This document shows, one piece after another, positions 36,056 to 44,724 of a stretch of 54,028 nucleotides of DNA. This stretch comes from Flavobacteriales bacterium (lineage in GTDB: Bacteria > Bacteroidota > Bacteroidia > Flavobacteriales_D > Crocinitomicaceae): the NCBI GenBank assembly GCA_947462255.1, contig CANHOA010000021.1:1-54028 (forward strand). The letters run 5' to 3'. Every line of letters starts with the position of its first letter. Position 1 is the first letter of the stretch. The notes below the pieces were generated by a model. The model had not been told where the DNA came from. It did no database searches and was given only the letters and a program-made list of their open reading frames with translations. The translations under genes were made by a program, and so were the position numbers.

Positions 36056-37492
36056 ATGGAGCGACGCAAGGTTTTACGCTTATTTTTAGCTTCTTCGGTA
36101 GGCGCTGTTATCTCGCCTAATTTTGTTTTTGGAAAAATTCCTTTTCAGCAACATTTAGATTTCTCTCAACTTGATTTTGGTCCGGATTTTAAATGGGGAG
36201 TAGCAACTTCTGCTTTTCAAATTGAAGGAGCGCATGAACTCGACGGAAAATCAGCTTCAATATGGGATACCTTTTCCCACGAGAAAGGGAATATTAAAAC
36301 AGGCGAAAATGGCGACGTTGCCTGTGATTTTTACCATTCGTATGAGCAAGATTTGGATCTACTGAAGTCCTTAAACATGACAGTTTTTCGTTTCAGTATT
36401 TCATGGTGTCGCGTTTTACCAAATGGAACTGGTGCGCCCAATCAAAAAGGAATTGATTTTTACCATCGGGTAATCGATGCCTGCCTCGAAAGGGGAATTG
36501 AACCATGGCTTACTTTATATCATTGGGATCTGCCACAGATACTTCAAGATCAGGGGGGATGGAAGAATCGAGATTCGCTGGCTTGGTTTAGTGAATATGC
36601 CGAATTAGTCAGTAAAAATTTTGGCAGCAAAGTAAAAAATTGGATGGTTTTTAATGAACCCTCAGCCTTTACTGCGCTTGGTTATCTAATTGGTTATCAT
36701 GCCCCGGGTTTAAAAGGATTTAAGAATTTTTTACCGACCGTTCATCACGTATGCCTGGCTCAAGCGGAAGGCGGAAGGATTATCCGTAAAAATGTTCCTG
36801 CTGCTCAAATTGGCACGACTTATTCGTGTGCGCATGTTGATTACTACACCAGTGAAAAACACGATAAGAAATCGGCAGAACGTTGGGATGTATTGCTGAA
36901 CCGCCTATTCATCGAACCCGCCTTGGGCATGGGCTACCCAACAGCTAGTTTTCCGATTTTAAAAAAACTAGATGCCTATATAAAGCCGGGGGATTTGGAA
37001 AAATTAAGCTTTGATTTTGATTTTATCGGCATCCAAAATTACACGCGCGAAGTTGTAAAAAAGATGGGCTTGATTCCGATCATGAAAGGATTGGAAATTA
37101 AACCCGAAAAACGAAATGTACAAGAAATTACAGCGATGGGTTGGGAAGTTTATCCAGAAGGAATGTATCAAATTATCAAACAATTTGCCGCTTACCCCGG
37201 AGTTAAGAAATTCATAGTTACGGAAAATGGCTGTGCTTTTCCCGATGAAGTCATTTTAGGCAAAGTAAAAGACCTAAAACGAATCGACTATTATCAGCGT
37301 TACTTAAAGCAAGTTTTACGGGCGAAGCAAGAAGGCGTCAATATTGGAGGCTATTTCTGTTGGACTTTATTGGATAACTTTGAATGGAGCGAAGGCTATG
37401 CTCCCCGTTTTGGTTTGGTTCACGTAGATTTTAAAACACAAAAGCGCCTAATCAAAGACAGTGGGTATTGGTTTCGAGATTTTTTGGGATAA
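36056..37492 (+). CDS. Exported GH1 beta-glucosidase
   Basis: 478 residues. A leader with R-R-K-V-L-R-L-F-L-A-S-S and hydrophobic stretch suggests export, possibly by Tat, which is unusual for family 1 enzymes. Residues 41-478 are a complete GH1 barrel: acid/base Glu201 in F-N-E-P and nucleophile Glu390 in V-T-E-N-G. Family members hydrolyse beta-glucosides and relatives with retention. Q-I-E-G-A (about 55-59) and F-R-F-S-I-S-W are further family marks. It is monocistronic with its own promoter; the hairpin cluster follows. Confidence 0.95.
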   Translation: MERRKVLRLFLASSVGAVISPNFVFGKIPFQQHLDFSQLDFGPDFKWGVATSAFQIEGAHELDGKSASIWDTFSHEKGNIKTGENGDVACDFYHSYEQDLDLLKSLNMTVFRFSISWCRVLPNGTGAPNQKGIDFYHRVIDACLERGIEPWLTLYHWDLPQILQDQGGWKNRDSLAWFSEYAELVSKNFGSKVKNWMVFNEPSAFTALGYLIGYHAPGLKGFKNFLPTVHHVCLAQAEGGRIIRKNVPAAQIGTTYSCAHVDYYTSEKHDKKSAERWDVLLNRLFIEPALGMGYPTASFPILKKLDAYIKPGDLEKLSFDFDFIGIQNYTREVVKKMGLIPIMKGLEIKPEKRNVQEITAMGWEVYPEGMYQIIKQFAAYPGVKKFIVTENGCAFPDEVILGKVKDLKRIDYYQRYLKQVLRAKQEGVNIGGYFCWTLLDNFEWSEGYAPRFGLVHVDFKTQKRLIKDSGYWFRDFLG

Positions 37493-37576
37493 TAATGTTG
37501 CGCTATGAATCCGAGTTATATAGCTAGTAGCTTCACTGACTGATCACTTTCTTACCATAAAATCTTTTTGTCATGA

Positions 37577-37703
37577 TCCGCCGACTGGCGGACACATGCC
37601 AAAAAGGGAACTATCTCATGTTTTTTCGCTGGATTACATCCAGCGCTAAAAACATTCAACCCCTATGGGGTAATGTATTAGTCTTTTGGTCTAGTTAAGA
37701 CCA
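37577..37703. repeat. Four consecutive stem-loops (REP-like cluster)
   Basis: In the 295 bp between GH1 and mnmD four perfect hairpins lie in a row: TCCGCC/GGCGGA (37577-37592), CGCTGGA/TCCAGCG (37627-37645), ACATT-ACCCC/GGGGT-AATGT (37652-37676) and TGGTCT/AGACCA (37687-37703). No gene was found in this gap. It might be a dispersed REP/BIME-type element or a terminator region; other genome copies are not visible here. Confidence 0.55.
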
Positions 37704-37787
37704 TTCAAATTAGCTTTTATGGTATTTGGTTATATGAAACGATAAATAGGTAAAGATTTAGCCCAAGAAAAAAAGAAAAAAAATGGA

Positions 37788-38453
37788 TTAAATTCTTGTT
37801 GCCCTTGTCATTTCGCGTTTACCTGGAGGACCAGGAAGTGACTCTAACGAAAATCCTACCGCTTTTAAGTCGCGCTTAAATTGACCTTGAGCACAATAGG
37901 TAACTAAGGAGCCTCCTGAATTTAAGGATTGGAACATTTTATCCAAAATAGTGATGTCCCACATTTCTGATTGAACCCGTGGACCAAAAGCATCAAAATA
38001 GATGAGGTCCGTAGGTTCTTCAGTTACAAAATCTTGAATTTTCATTTCCTTTTTATGAATCGAAAAATGAGGTGATAACTGATTTTCGATTTCCCAATCA
38101 CAATGAATCAGCTCATCGTAAATCTTTTCGGTATTTTGGCCAATATGACGAGGGTAATCCAATTGAAAACAAAGTTCGGGAGGTAATGGCTTCGCTTCAA
38201 TTCCAATATAGTGAATCGGTTGATTATTCTTTTCGGCCCAACTAGCACTCAGAAAGGCGTTTAATCCTGTACCAAAGCCAACCTCGAGTATACGAATAGG
38301 TCCTTTTTTTTTAACTAAATCAAGGCCATTTTGAATGAATATATGGAGTGACTCCTGAACTGCACCATTGGATGAATGATAGGTTTCATTTAATTCAGGG
38401 AGAAAAATGGTTTTTGAACCGTCCCCTGTAACACGAATTTCGTGTGTATTCAT
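37788..38453 (-). CDS. mnmD: tRNA 5-methylaminomethyl-2-thiouridine methyltransferase (MnmD-type)
   Basis: 221 residues. SAM-binding I-L-E-V-G-F-G-T-G-L-N (near 54-64), the N-terminal T-Y-H-S-S-N-G-A-V-Q-E-S-L-H-I-F and the D-A-F-G-P motif plus the P-G-P-P-G-K-R-E-M end match the MnmC methyltransferase domain that stands alone as MnmD. It does the last methylation of the wobble uridine (mnm5s2U34) in several tRNAs; the FAD oxidase half of MnmC is absent, as usual in MnmD. It overlaps the O-methyltransferase gene by 4 bp (ATGA). Confidence 0.92.
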   Translation of the reverse strand: MNTHEIRVTGDGSKTIFLPELNETYHSSNGAVQESLHIFIQNGLDLVKKKGPIRILEVGFGTGLNAFLSASWAEKNNQPIHYIGIEAKPLPPELCFQLDYPRHIGQNTEKIYDELIHCDWEIENQLSPHFSIHKKEMKIQDFVTEEPTDLIYFDAFGPRVQSEMWDITILDKMFQSLNSGGSLVTYCAQGQFKRDLKAVGFSLESLPGPPGKREMTRATRI

Positions 38454-39094
38454 TCCTTGATTTTTCGTGCTATCATCAATCCATCACGGATTGGAAATAA
38501 TACCTCCTCCACTCGATCATCTTGATGAACAAGTTGGTTGTATTCTCTTAGTAATGAGGTGTCTTTGTCCTGCTGGGACAGATCAATTACTTTTCCAGAC
38601 CATAACACATTGTCAGCGATGATGTACCCACCTACTTTTACCATTGGAAAAACCAAGTGATAATAGTTAATGTAATTATCCTTATCTGCATCAATAAATA
38701 CGATGTCCCACTTTTCATTTAAAGCAGGAATAAGTTCCATTGCATCTCCAATTAGGTAGTCAATTTGCTTCGCATAGGTAGATTCAGCAATATAGCCTCG
38801 CACTCTTGCTGCTAATTCTTCGTTGATATCAATCGTTACTAATTTTCCATTAGGAGTTAATCCTTCCGCTAAACAAAGTGCCGAATAACCAGTATAAGTG
38901 CCAATTTCCAATATTCTTTCAGGTCGAATCATTTTTGAAAACATGCTCAATACGCGCCCTTGAAAATGACCACTCAACATTCGTGGCTGAAGTACTTCCA
39001 AATGCGTTTCACGATTAATTTTCTTTAACAAGTCACTTTCATTTGCAGTATGCTCGCAAACGTATTTATCCAAAAGGGGATCGATGAATTCCAT
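38450..39094 (-). CDS. SAM-dependent O-methyltransferase (class I, CCoAOMT-like)
   Basis: 214 residues. L-E-I-G-T-Y-T-G-Y-S-A-L-C-L-A (about 60-75) is motif I, V-T-I-D-I-N-E motif post-I, and D-I-V-F-I-D-A-D-K-D-N-Y (about 130-142) the metal/substrate segment of the COMT/CCoAOMT family, followed by A-D-N-V-L-W-S-G-K-V. It methylates a small molecule hydroxyl, substrate unknown. Coupled to mnmD by a 4-bp overlap and divergent from alaS. Confidence 0.92.
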   Translation of the reverse strand: MEFIDPLLDKYVCEHTANESDLLKKINRETHLEVLQPRMLSGHFQGRVLSMFSKMIRPERILEIGTYTGYSALCLAEGLTPNGKLVTIDINEELAARVRGYIAESTYAKQIDYLIGDAMELIPALNEKWDIVFIDADKDNYINYYHLVFPMVKVGGYIIADNVLWSGKVIDLSQQDKDTSLLREYNQLVHQDDRVEEVLFPIRDGLMIARKIKE

Positions 39095-39175
39095 GCCTAA
39101 ATTTTATGCAAAAGTATTGAATTTGTTTCTTTAACTGATATAATGATTGTAGTTCACGAATTACACGAAATTTTC

Positions 39176-39183
39176 TAACTTTG
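39176..39183 (+). promoter_or_regulatory. -7 promoter box of alaS
   Basis: TAACTTTG (exact TAnnTTTG) 19 bp before ATG 39203. The -33 region shows only a TTG at 39147, farther away than usual. Confidence 0.42.
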
Positions 39184-39202
39184 TATGAATTAGTAAAAAG
39201 CA

Positions 39203-41821
39203 ATGACCGTATCTGAAATAAGGCAGCAATTTTTTGATTTTTTTGAAAGCAAAGGACATAAAATTGTTCCATCAGCGCCCATGGTTGTGAAAAATGATCC
39301 AACCTTAATGTTTACCAATGCAGGAATGAATCAATTCAAGGATTTTTTCTTGGGGTATCAAGTGGCCACTGAAAAACGTATAGCTAATTCACAAAAATGT
39401 TTGCGCGTATCTGGAAAGCACAATGACTTAGAAGAAGTGGGGGTTGATACCTATCATCATACCATGTTTGAGATGTTGGGAAATTGGTCGTTTGGAGATT
39501 ATTTCAAAGAAGAGGCGATTTCTTGGGCTTGGGAATTATTAACGGAAGTATATAAAATTCCAAAAGATCAACTATATGTTACCGTTTTCGAAGGTGATGC
39601 TGCAGATAATGTGCCACGCGATGAAGAAAGTTATTCTATTTGGAAAAAATTTATTGCGGAAGACCGAATTATTTTGGCTTCTAAAAAAGATAATTTTTGG
39701 GAGATGGGCGATACTGGTCCCTGTGGACCGTGTACCGAAATTCACGTGGATTTGCGTGATGAGGCCGATAAAAAGAAAATACCTGGTCGCGATTTAGTTA
39801 ATAACGACCATCCACAAGTGATTGAAATTTGGAACAATGTTTTCATGCAATTCAATCGAAAAGCGGATAGCTCCTTGGAAAACCTTCCTTCTACGCACGT
39901 TGATACTGGCATGGGATTGGAGCGTTTAGCGATGGCACTACAAGGAAAACAATCCAACTACGACACCGATTTATTTCAAACCTTGATTCAACACATGGTT
40001 AAGGTTTCTGGGATTCCTTATGCAAAATCGGAAGAAACTGACATAGCCTTGCGCGTTATTGCAGACCATGTGCGAACCATCGCTTTTTCAATTGCCGACG
40101 GACAACTTCCAGCAAACAATGGTGCTGGGTATGTCATCCGAAGAATTTTGCGAAGAGCAGTGCGTTACGGATACCAAACATTGGGATTAAAGGAATCTTT
40201 TTTGAGTGACTTATCCCTCGTATTGTGTGAATTAATGGGAGATCCTTACCAAGAATTGATCGCGCAAAAAGACATCATTTCCAAAGTAATTCGCGAAGAA
40301 GAAAATAGTTTTTTCAGAACATTAGAGCTCGGAATTAAAAGAATGGAGCTGCTCATGAATGAATGTAAAGCACAAAACCAGCCGATAATTGCTGGGAATG
40401 CCGTTTTTGAGTTGTACGACACCTATGGTTTTCCTATTGATTTAACCTCGTTAATTGCTCGAGAAAATGGATTAAGCATCGACGAGCAAGCTTTTGATAA
40501 AGAACTTCAAATACAAAAAGATAGATCGCGTGCAGCAACAGCCGTTGAAACAGCCGATTGGGTTCAGGTGAATCCCGAGGAAACAACGGAATTTATTGGT
40601 TATGACCACACAAGTGCTGAAGTTCGCATTATCAAGTATCGGAAAGTATCTCAAAAGCAAAAATACTTTTTTCAATTGGTATTGAATAAAACTCCATTTT
40701 ACCCGGAAGGAGGTGGTCAAGTGGGCGATAAAGGAATACTTCGCAATGAAACTTCCACTATTTCAATCTTTGACACGAAAAAAGAAAATAATTTAATCAT
40801 CCATTTAACGGAAAAAATTCCTACTGAATTAAGTGGCGTATTTACAGCTCAAATTGATGTCGAAAAACGCCAACTAAGTGCTGATAATCATTCCGCTACG
40901 CATTTATTACATCACGCATTGCGTTCTGTATTGGGGAATCATGTGGAGCAAAAGGGTTCACTTGTAAATCCTGATTATTTGCGCTTCGACTTCTCTCATT
41001 TTGCGAAAATAACAGACGATGAATTAGCAGCAATAGAAGCAATGGTTACCTTGGCTATTCATTCAAATATCCCCTTGGAAGAACGACGTGCTGTTCCCAT
41101 TGAGGAAGCAAAAAAATTGGGCGCTATGGCATTGTTTGGAGAAAAATATGGCGATGCTGTCCGTGTTATAAAGTTCGGTGATTCGGTAGAATTATGTGGT
41201 GGGATACACGTTCCATCAACAGGAAAAATTGGCATCTTCAAAATAACTTCCGAATCAGCAGTGGCAGCTGGTATTCGCAGAATTGAAGCCATTACAGGTC
41301 CGAGTGCTGAACGATATTTCAAAGAAAAAGCAGCGACCTTAGATCAGTTAAGTGCCTTGTTAAAGAATCCTCAAAATATTCAAAAATCAGTACTTGATTT
41401 AATTGAGAAAAACAATGAATTAACGAAGTCATTAGAACAATTCCAACGCGAAAAAAGCAAGGCAATAAAAGCAGTGCTTTCTACAAAAATTAGCGCTGAA
41501 AATGGCATTCAATTTTTAGGTGAAATCGTAGATTTAGATAGTGATTCAGTGAAAGATATTTTATTTCAACTAAAAAGTGAAACGGATAATTTTGTGGGGG
41601 TAATTGGCAATAAAGACGGTGCAAAATGCACCTTAAGTTTAATCATTTCAGAAAATTTAGTGAAGGATAAAGGTTGGGACGCATCGAAGCTAATACGCTC
41701 AGCAGCAAAGCACATTCAAGGAGGAGGCGGCGGACAAAACTTTTTTGCAACAGCTGGAGGAAAACTACCAAGTGGACTTTCAATGGCCATCTCAGAAATT
41801 AAGTTACTTTTAGCTCAATAA
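39203..41821 (+). CDS. alaS: Alanyl-tRNA synthetase
   Basis: 872 residues, full length. The catalytic domain shows M-F-T-N-A-G-M-N-Q-F-K and D-T-G-P-C-G-P-C-T-E-I-H. The editing domain has the H563-x-x-x-H567 and C665-x-x-x-H669 zinc residues. The C-Ala domain ends with the G-G-G-G-G-Q motif. It charges tRNA-Ala. The next gene (GT2) begins 12 bp after its stop on the same strand, so the glycan cluster may partly depend on alaS read-through. Confidence 0.98.
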   Translation: MTVSEIRQQFFDFFESKGHKIVPSAPMVVKNDPTLMFTNAGMNQFKDFFLGYQVATEKRIANSQKCLRVSGKHNDLEEVGVDTYHHTMFEMLGNWSFGDYFKEEAISWAWELLTEVYKIPKDQLYVTVFEGDAADNVPRDEESYSIWKKFIAEDRIILASKKDNFWEMGDTGPCGPCTEIHVDLRDEADKKKIPGRDLVNNDHPQVIEIWNNVFMQFNRKADSSLENLPSTHVDTGMGLERLAMALQGKQSNYDTDLFQTLIQHMVKVSGIPYAKSEETDIALRVIADHVRTIAFSIADGQLPANNGAGYVIRRILRRAVRYGYQTLGLKESFLSDLSLVLCELMGDPYQELIAQKDIISKVIREEENSFFRTLELGIKRMELLMNECKAQNQPIIAGNAVFELYDTYGFPIDLTSLIARENGLSIDEQAFDKELQIQKDRSRAATAVETADWVQVNPEETTEFIGYDHTSAEVRIIKYRKVSQKQKYFFQLVLNKTPFYPEGGGQVGDKGILRNETSTISIFDTKKENNLIIHLTEKIPTELSGVFTAQIDVEKRQLSADNHSATHLLHHALRSVLGNHVEQKGSLVNPDYLRFDFSHFAKITDDELAAIEAMVTLAIHSNIPLEERRAVPIEEAKKLGAMALFGEKYGDAVRVIKFGDSVELCGGIHVPSTGKIGIFKITSESAVAAGIRRIEAITGPSAERYFKEKAATLDQLSALLKNPQNIQKSVLDLIEKNNELTKSLEQFQREKSKAIKAVLSTKISAENGIQFLGEIVDLDSDSVKDILFQLKSETDNFVGVIGNKDGAKCTLSLIISENLVKDKGWDASKLIRSAAKHIQGGGGGQNFFATAGGKLPSGLSMAISEIKLLLAQ

Positions 41822-41833
41822 TAAGCGTTGTCA

Positions 41834-42739
41834 ATGCTAAAAATTTCAGTTGCCATTTGTACCTATAATCGGGAGAAATACCTTCCGCAATTATTTGCAT
41901 CAATCGAAAAACAAACATTAGCACTAGATCGATTTGAAGTGGTACTTGTCAATAACAATTCACCCGGAAATACAGCCGAACTTTTTCAAGAATTTCAGCT
42001 CAAAAATCCCACCTTACAAACGCGCTATTGCGAAGAAGTACAACAAGGGCTTTCTTTTTCAAGGAACCATGCCATTCAACATTCCAACTTTGAATTAATC
42101 ACCTTTTTGGATGATGATGCCTTCATCGATGAGCATTACCTAAGTGTGCTGGTTGATGAATTTTCAGCTTCGCCAGACACAATGGCCATTGGCGGAAAAA
42201 TACTCTTGTATTATGAAGACACGATTCCCAAATGGGAAAATTGTTTTTTGAATTCTCTGCTTGGTTATTTTAACAAAGGAGACGAAAAATTAATTTTTAA
42301 GTCGAATGATTACCCTCGTGGTTCTAACATGGCCTTTCGTACGAGTGTTTTTGAACAAGTTGGACTTTTTGATGTCAGTTTAGGAAGAATTGGATCTTCC
42401 CTTAGCGGAGGTGAAGAAAAAGATTTGTTCAATAAGTTGTATAAACACAACATGAAAGTTGTTTATATACCCAATGCGCTTGTCTTTCATTCCGTTCCAG
42501 TGGAAAGAACCCTCCCCTCTTTCATCAAAAAACAAGGCATTGGAACTGGTAAAAGCGAACGAATTAGATCCTCCAATGAAGGAGCTTTATCCTACATCAA
42601 AAGACTTTTTATAGAACTGATGAAATGGGGAGCGAGTCTGCTTATCGCACTCTATTATTTATGTACCCTCCACTATCAGCGAGCTAAAATGATTCTTTTA
42701 TTTCGTTATTGGGTAACCTTAGGGCTGCTTTACAAGTAA
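41834..42739 (+). CDS. Family 2 glycosyltransferase
   Basis: 301 residues from ATG 41834; a TTG two codons earlier is less likely. V-A-I-C-T-Y-N-R (about 5-12), V-V-L-V-N-N-N-S-P-G, F-L-D-D-D-A (about 91-96) and W/R-G-S-N-M-A-F-R are GT-A family 2 marks. A hydrophobic segment near 255-275 may attach it to the inner membrane. It precedes the GT42-like gene by 13 bp and likely adds a sugar of the nonulosonic-acid-containing glycan (inference). Confidence 0.88.
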   Translation: MLKISVAICTYNREKYLPQLFASIEKQTLALDRFEVVLVNNNSPGNTAELFQEFQLKNPTLQTRYCEEVQQGLSFSRNHAIQHSNFELITFLDDDAFIDEHYLSVLVDEFSASPDTMAIGGKILLYYEDTIPKWENCFLNSLLGYFNKGDEKLIFKSNDYPRGSNMAFRTSVFEQVGLFDVSLGRIGSSLSGGEEKDLFNKLYKHNMKVVYIPNALVFHSVPVERTLPSFIKKQGIGTGKSERIRSSNEGALSYIKRLFIELMKWGASLLIALYYLCTLHYQRAKMILLFRYWVTLGLLYK

Positions 42740-42752
42740 TAGCCTATTAGTT

Positions 42753-43661
42753 ATGCGACTACTAATTTGTATTCAATCTTGGTTTAGTAATTTAGGAAAG
42801 ACCTTTGCCTCCTGTATTCGTATTCTTTTACAATCAACATTCAGCAATATATTAGCGATTAAGTTCGATCAAAAGGAAGTTTGTCTCATTCTTGGCAATG
42901 GTCCATCTTTGAAACAAACAATTGATACTTATCCAGCGGAAACCCTTCAGCAGTTTGACTTAATGGCTGTTAATCAATTTGGAGATACAGATTATTTTAG
43001 CGTACTTAAACCTAAATTTTACCTCTTAAATGCCGTCACTTACTTTCAAGAAGAAACAGCACTAAGTCCTTTATATCAAAACTTGCGTAAAGAACTCTAC
43101 AAGAGTCTAAGCGAAAAAATTACGTGGGATATGTATTTAATCGTACCATTTCGAGCGAAGAAGTCATCGAATTTCAAAGACTTATTGAATAGTAATCCGC
43201 ACATTCATGCTGTTTATTTTAATCAAACACCAGGAGAAGGATTCACTTGTTTTACCAATTTTGTCTTTAATCGCGCTTGGGCTATGCCACGACCTCACAA
43301 TGTGCTCATTCCTGGAATCATGCACGCCATTCATTTGAACTATAAAACGATTGCTATTGTTGGTGCTGATCATTCTTGGTTAGGAGAGATTTCCGTTAAC
43401 AATAACAATGAAGCCCTTGTTCATCAGAAACATTACTACGACGAGCAAACCTCACGTCCCGAAAAAGTGCAAGACTACATCACAAGACCAAGAAAGTTAC
43501 ACGAAATTCTTCATAAGTTCTATTTGTCATTTAAAGGCTATTGGGACATCTTGAAATTCAGTAAAAAAAGGAATGTAAATATCTATAATTGCAGTGAAGT
43601 ATCCATGATTGATGCTTTCGAGCGTAAATCGTTATCGGAACTTCGAAAAAGCCAATCATAG
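42753..43661 (+). CDS. GT42/Maf-like transferase candidate for a nonulosonic acid
   Basis: 302 residues. I-L-G-N-G-P-S-L (46-53) followed about 15 residues later by a V-N-Q-F segment, F-Y-L-L-N, V-Y-F-N-Q and a helix with I-A-I-V-G-A-D reproduces the layout of bacterial sialyltransferases of family GT42 (Cst-I/II: G-N-G-P-S-L, N-Q-F-Y, Y-F-N-Q, G-Y-K-x-I-x-L-x-G-x-D) and of the Maf/DUF115 proteins that transfer nonulosonic acids to flagellin. A region H-Q-K-H-Y-Y-D-E could supply the catalytic His. Being followed 39 bp later by pseB, it is a plausible pseudaminic/legionaminic acid transferase. The N-terminal 40 residues have a hydrophobic part. No database search was possible. Confidence 0.6.
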   Translation: MRLLICIQSWFSNLGKTFASCIRILLQSTFSNILAIKFDQKEVCLILGNGPSLKQTIDTYPAETLQQFDLMAVNQFGDTDYFSVLKPKFYLLNAVTYFQEETALSPLYQNLRKELYKSLSEKITWDMYLIVPFRAKKSSNFKDLLNSNPHIHAVYFNQTPGEGFTCFTNFVFNRAWAMPRPHNVLIPGIMHAIHLNYKTIAIVGADHSWLGEISVNNNNEALVHQKHYYDEQTSRPEKVQDYITRPRKLHEILHKFYLSFKGYWDILKFSKKRNVNIYNCSEVSMIDAFERKSLSELRKSQS

Positions 43662-43700
43662 CGATTGCATAGGATTTAATATATTTGTATAAATAGTAAT

Positions 43701-44711
43701 ATGAAAGATAAAGCAGTACTAATAACAGGAGGAACAGGGTCATTAGGAAAAGCACTTACGAAACATTTACTTACCCAACATCCTGATATCAGCAGGTTGG
43801 TTATTTTTTCGCGAGATGAACAGAAACAATTTGAAATGGAACAAGAGTTTCCGACCAAAAAATATCCCCAACTCCGTTATTTTATCGGCGATGTAAGAGA
43901 TTATGAGCGCTTAGAAAGGGCTTTCTCAGGAATTGATTACGTGATTCACGCTGCTGCTATGAAACATGTACACATTGCAGAATACAATCCAGATGAATGC
44001 GTGAAGACCAATGTAGGTGGCGCTGAAAATGTTATTAAAGCAGCATTGAAAACGAATGTAGCACATGTTGTAGCACTTTCAACCGATAAAGCGTGTGCAC
44101 CCATCAATCTTTACGGAGCAACCAAATTAACCTCAGACAAACTATTTGTAGCCGCTAATAACATCAAAGGAAAGCGAGATATTAAGTTTTCCGTTGTTCG
44201 CTACGGAAATGTAATGGGATCTAATGGTTCGGTTATTCCTTTCTTTTTAAAGCGAAAAGAAATTGACAATGTGCTACCAATTACCGTAGAATCAATGACA
44301 CGGTTTAATATTTCCCTTCAAGGAGGTGTTGATATGGTAATGCATGCCTTACAAACGGCTTGGGGTGGAGAAATATTTGTCCCAAAAATTCCTTCGTACC
44401 GCATCATGGATGTGGCAGAAGCCATTGGTCCCAATTGCGAAAAGAAAGTGATTGGAATTCGCCCTGGTGAAAAAATCCACGAAGAAATGATCAGTGCCTC
44501 TGATTCTTTTTTCACCTATGATTTAGGGAAATACTACGTCATTATTCCGCAATCAACGGTATGGAACTTGAATGAGTTTGTGTTGAAATTCAATGCCATA
44601 AAAGTAAAAGAAGGATTCTCCTACAATTCACTTGATAATGAAAAAATGGAAAGTGTGGAGAGTTTACGTGAATTAATTCGTGAACACATTGACCCTAATT
44701 TTAAGGCGTAA
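43701..44711 (+). CDS. pseB: UDP-GlcNAc 4,6-dehydratase/5-inverting (PseB)
   Basis: 336 residues. NAD(P) motif G-G-T-G-S-L-G near 10-16, S-T-D-K-A at about 131-135 and Y-G-A-T-K about 8 residues on. H-A-A-A-M-K-H-V and N-x-x-E-C-V-K-T-N-V-x-G-A-x-N-V are typical of FlaA1/PseB, which start pseudaminic acid synthesis by forming UDP-2-acetamido-2,6-dideoxy-4-keto-L-arabino-hexose. The R-P-G-E-K-I-H-E-E-M end also fits. PseC, the next enzyme, is not in the window. Confidence 0.92.
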   Translation: MKDKAVLITGGTGSLGKALTKHLLTQHPDISRLVIFSRDEQKQFEMEQEFPTKKYPQLRYFIGDVRDYERLERAFSGIDYVIHAAAMKHVHIAEYNPDECVKTNVGGAENVIKAALKTNVAHVVALSTDKACAPINLYGATKLTSDKLFVAANNIKGKRDIKFSVVRYGNVMGSNGSVIPFFLKRKEIDNVLPITVESMTRFNISLQGGVDMVMHALQTAWGGEIFVPKIPSYRIMDVAEAIGPNCEKKVIGIRPGEKIHEEMISASDSFFTYDLGKYYVIIPQSTVWNLNEFVLKFNAIKVKEGFSYNSLDNEKMESVESLRELIREHIDPNFKA

Positions 44712-44724
44712 CACCTTTACTTTT

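Noticed and set aside
44680..44724. Longer start of the NeuB/cytidylyltransferase fusion
   Set aside because: It would lie within pseB and add residues that do not belong to the family; ATG 44725 begins at the barrel.
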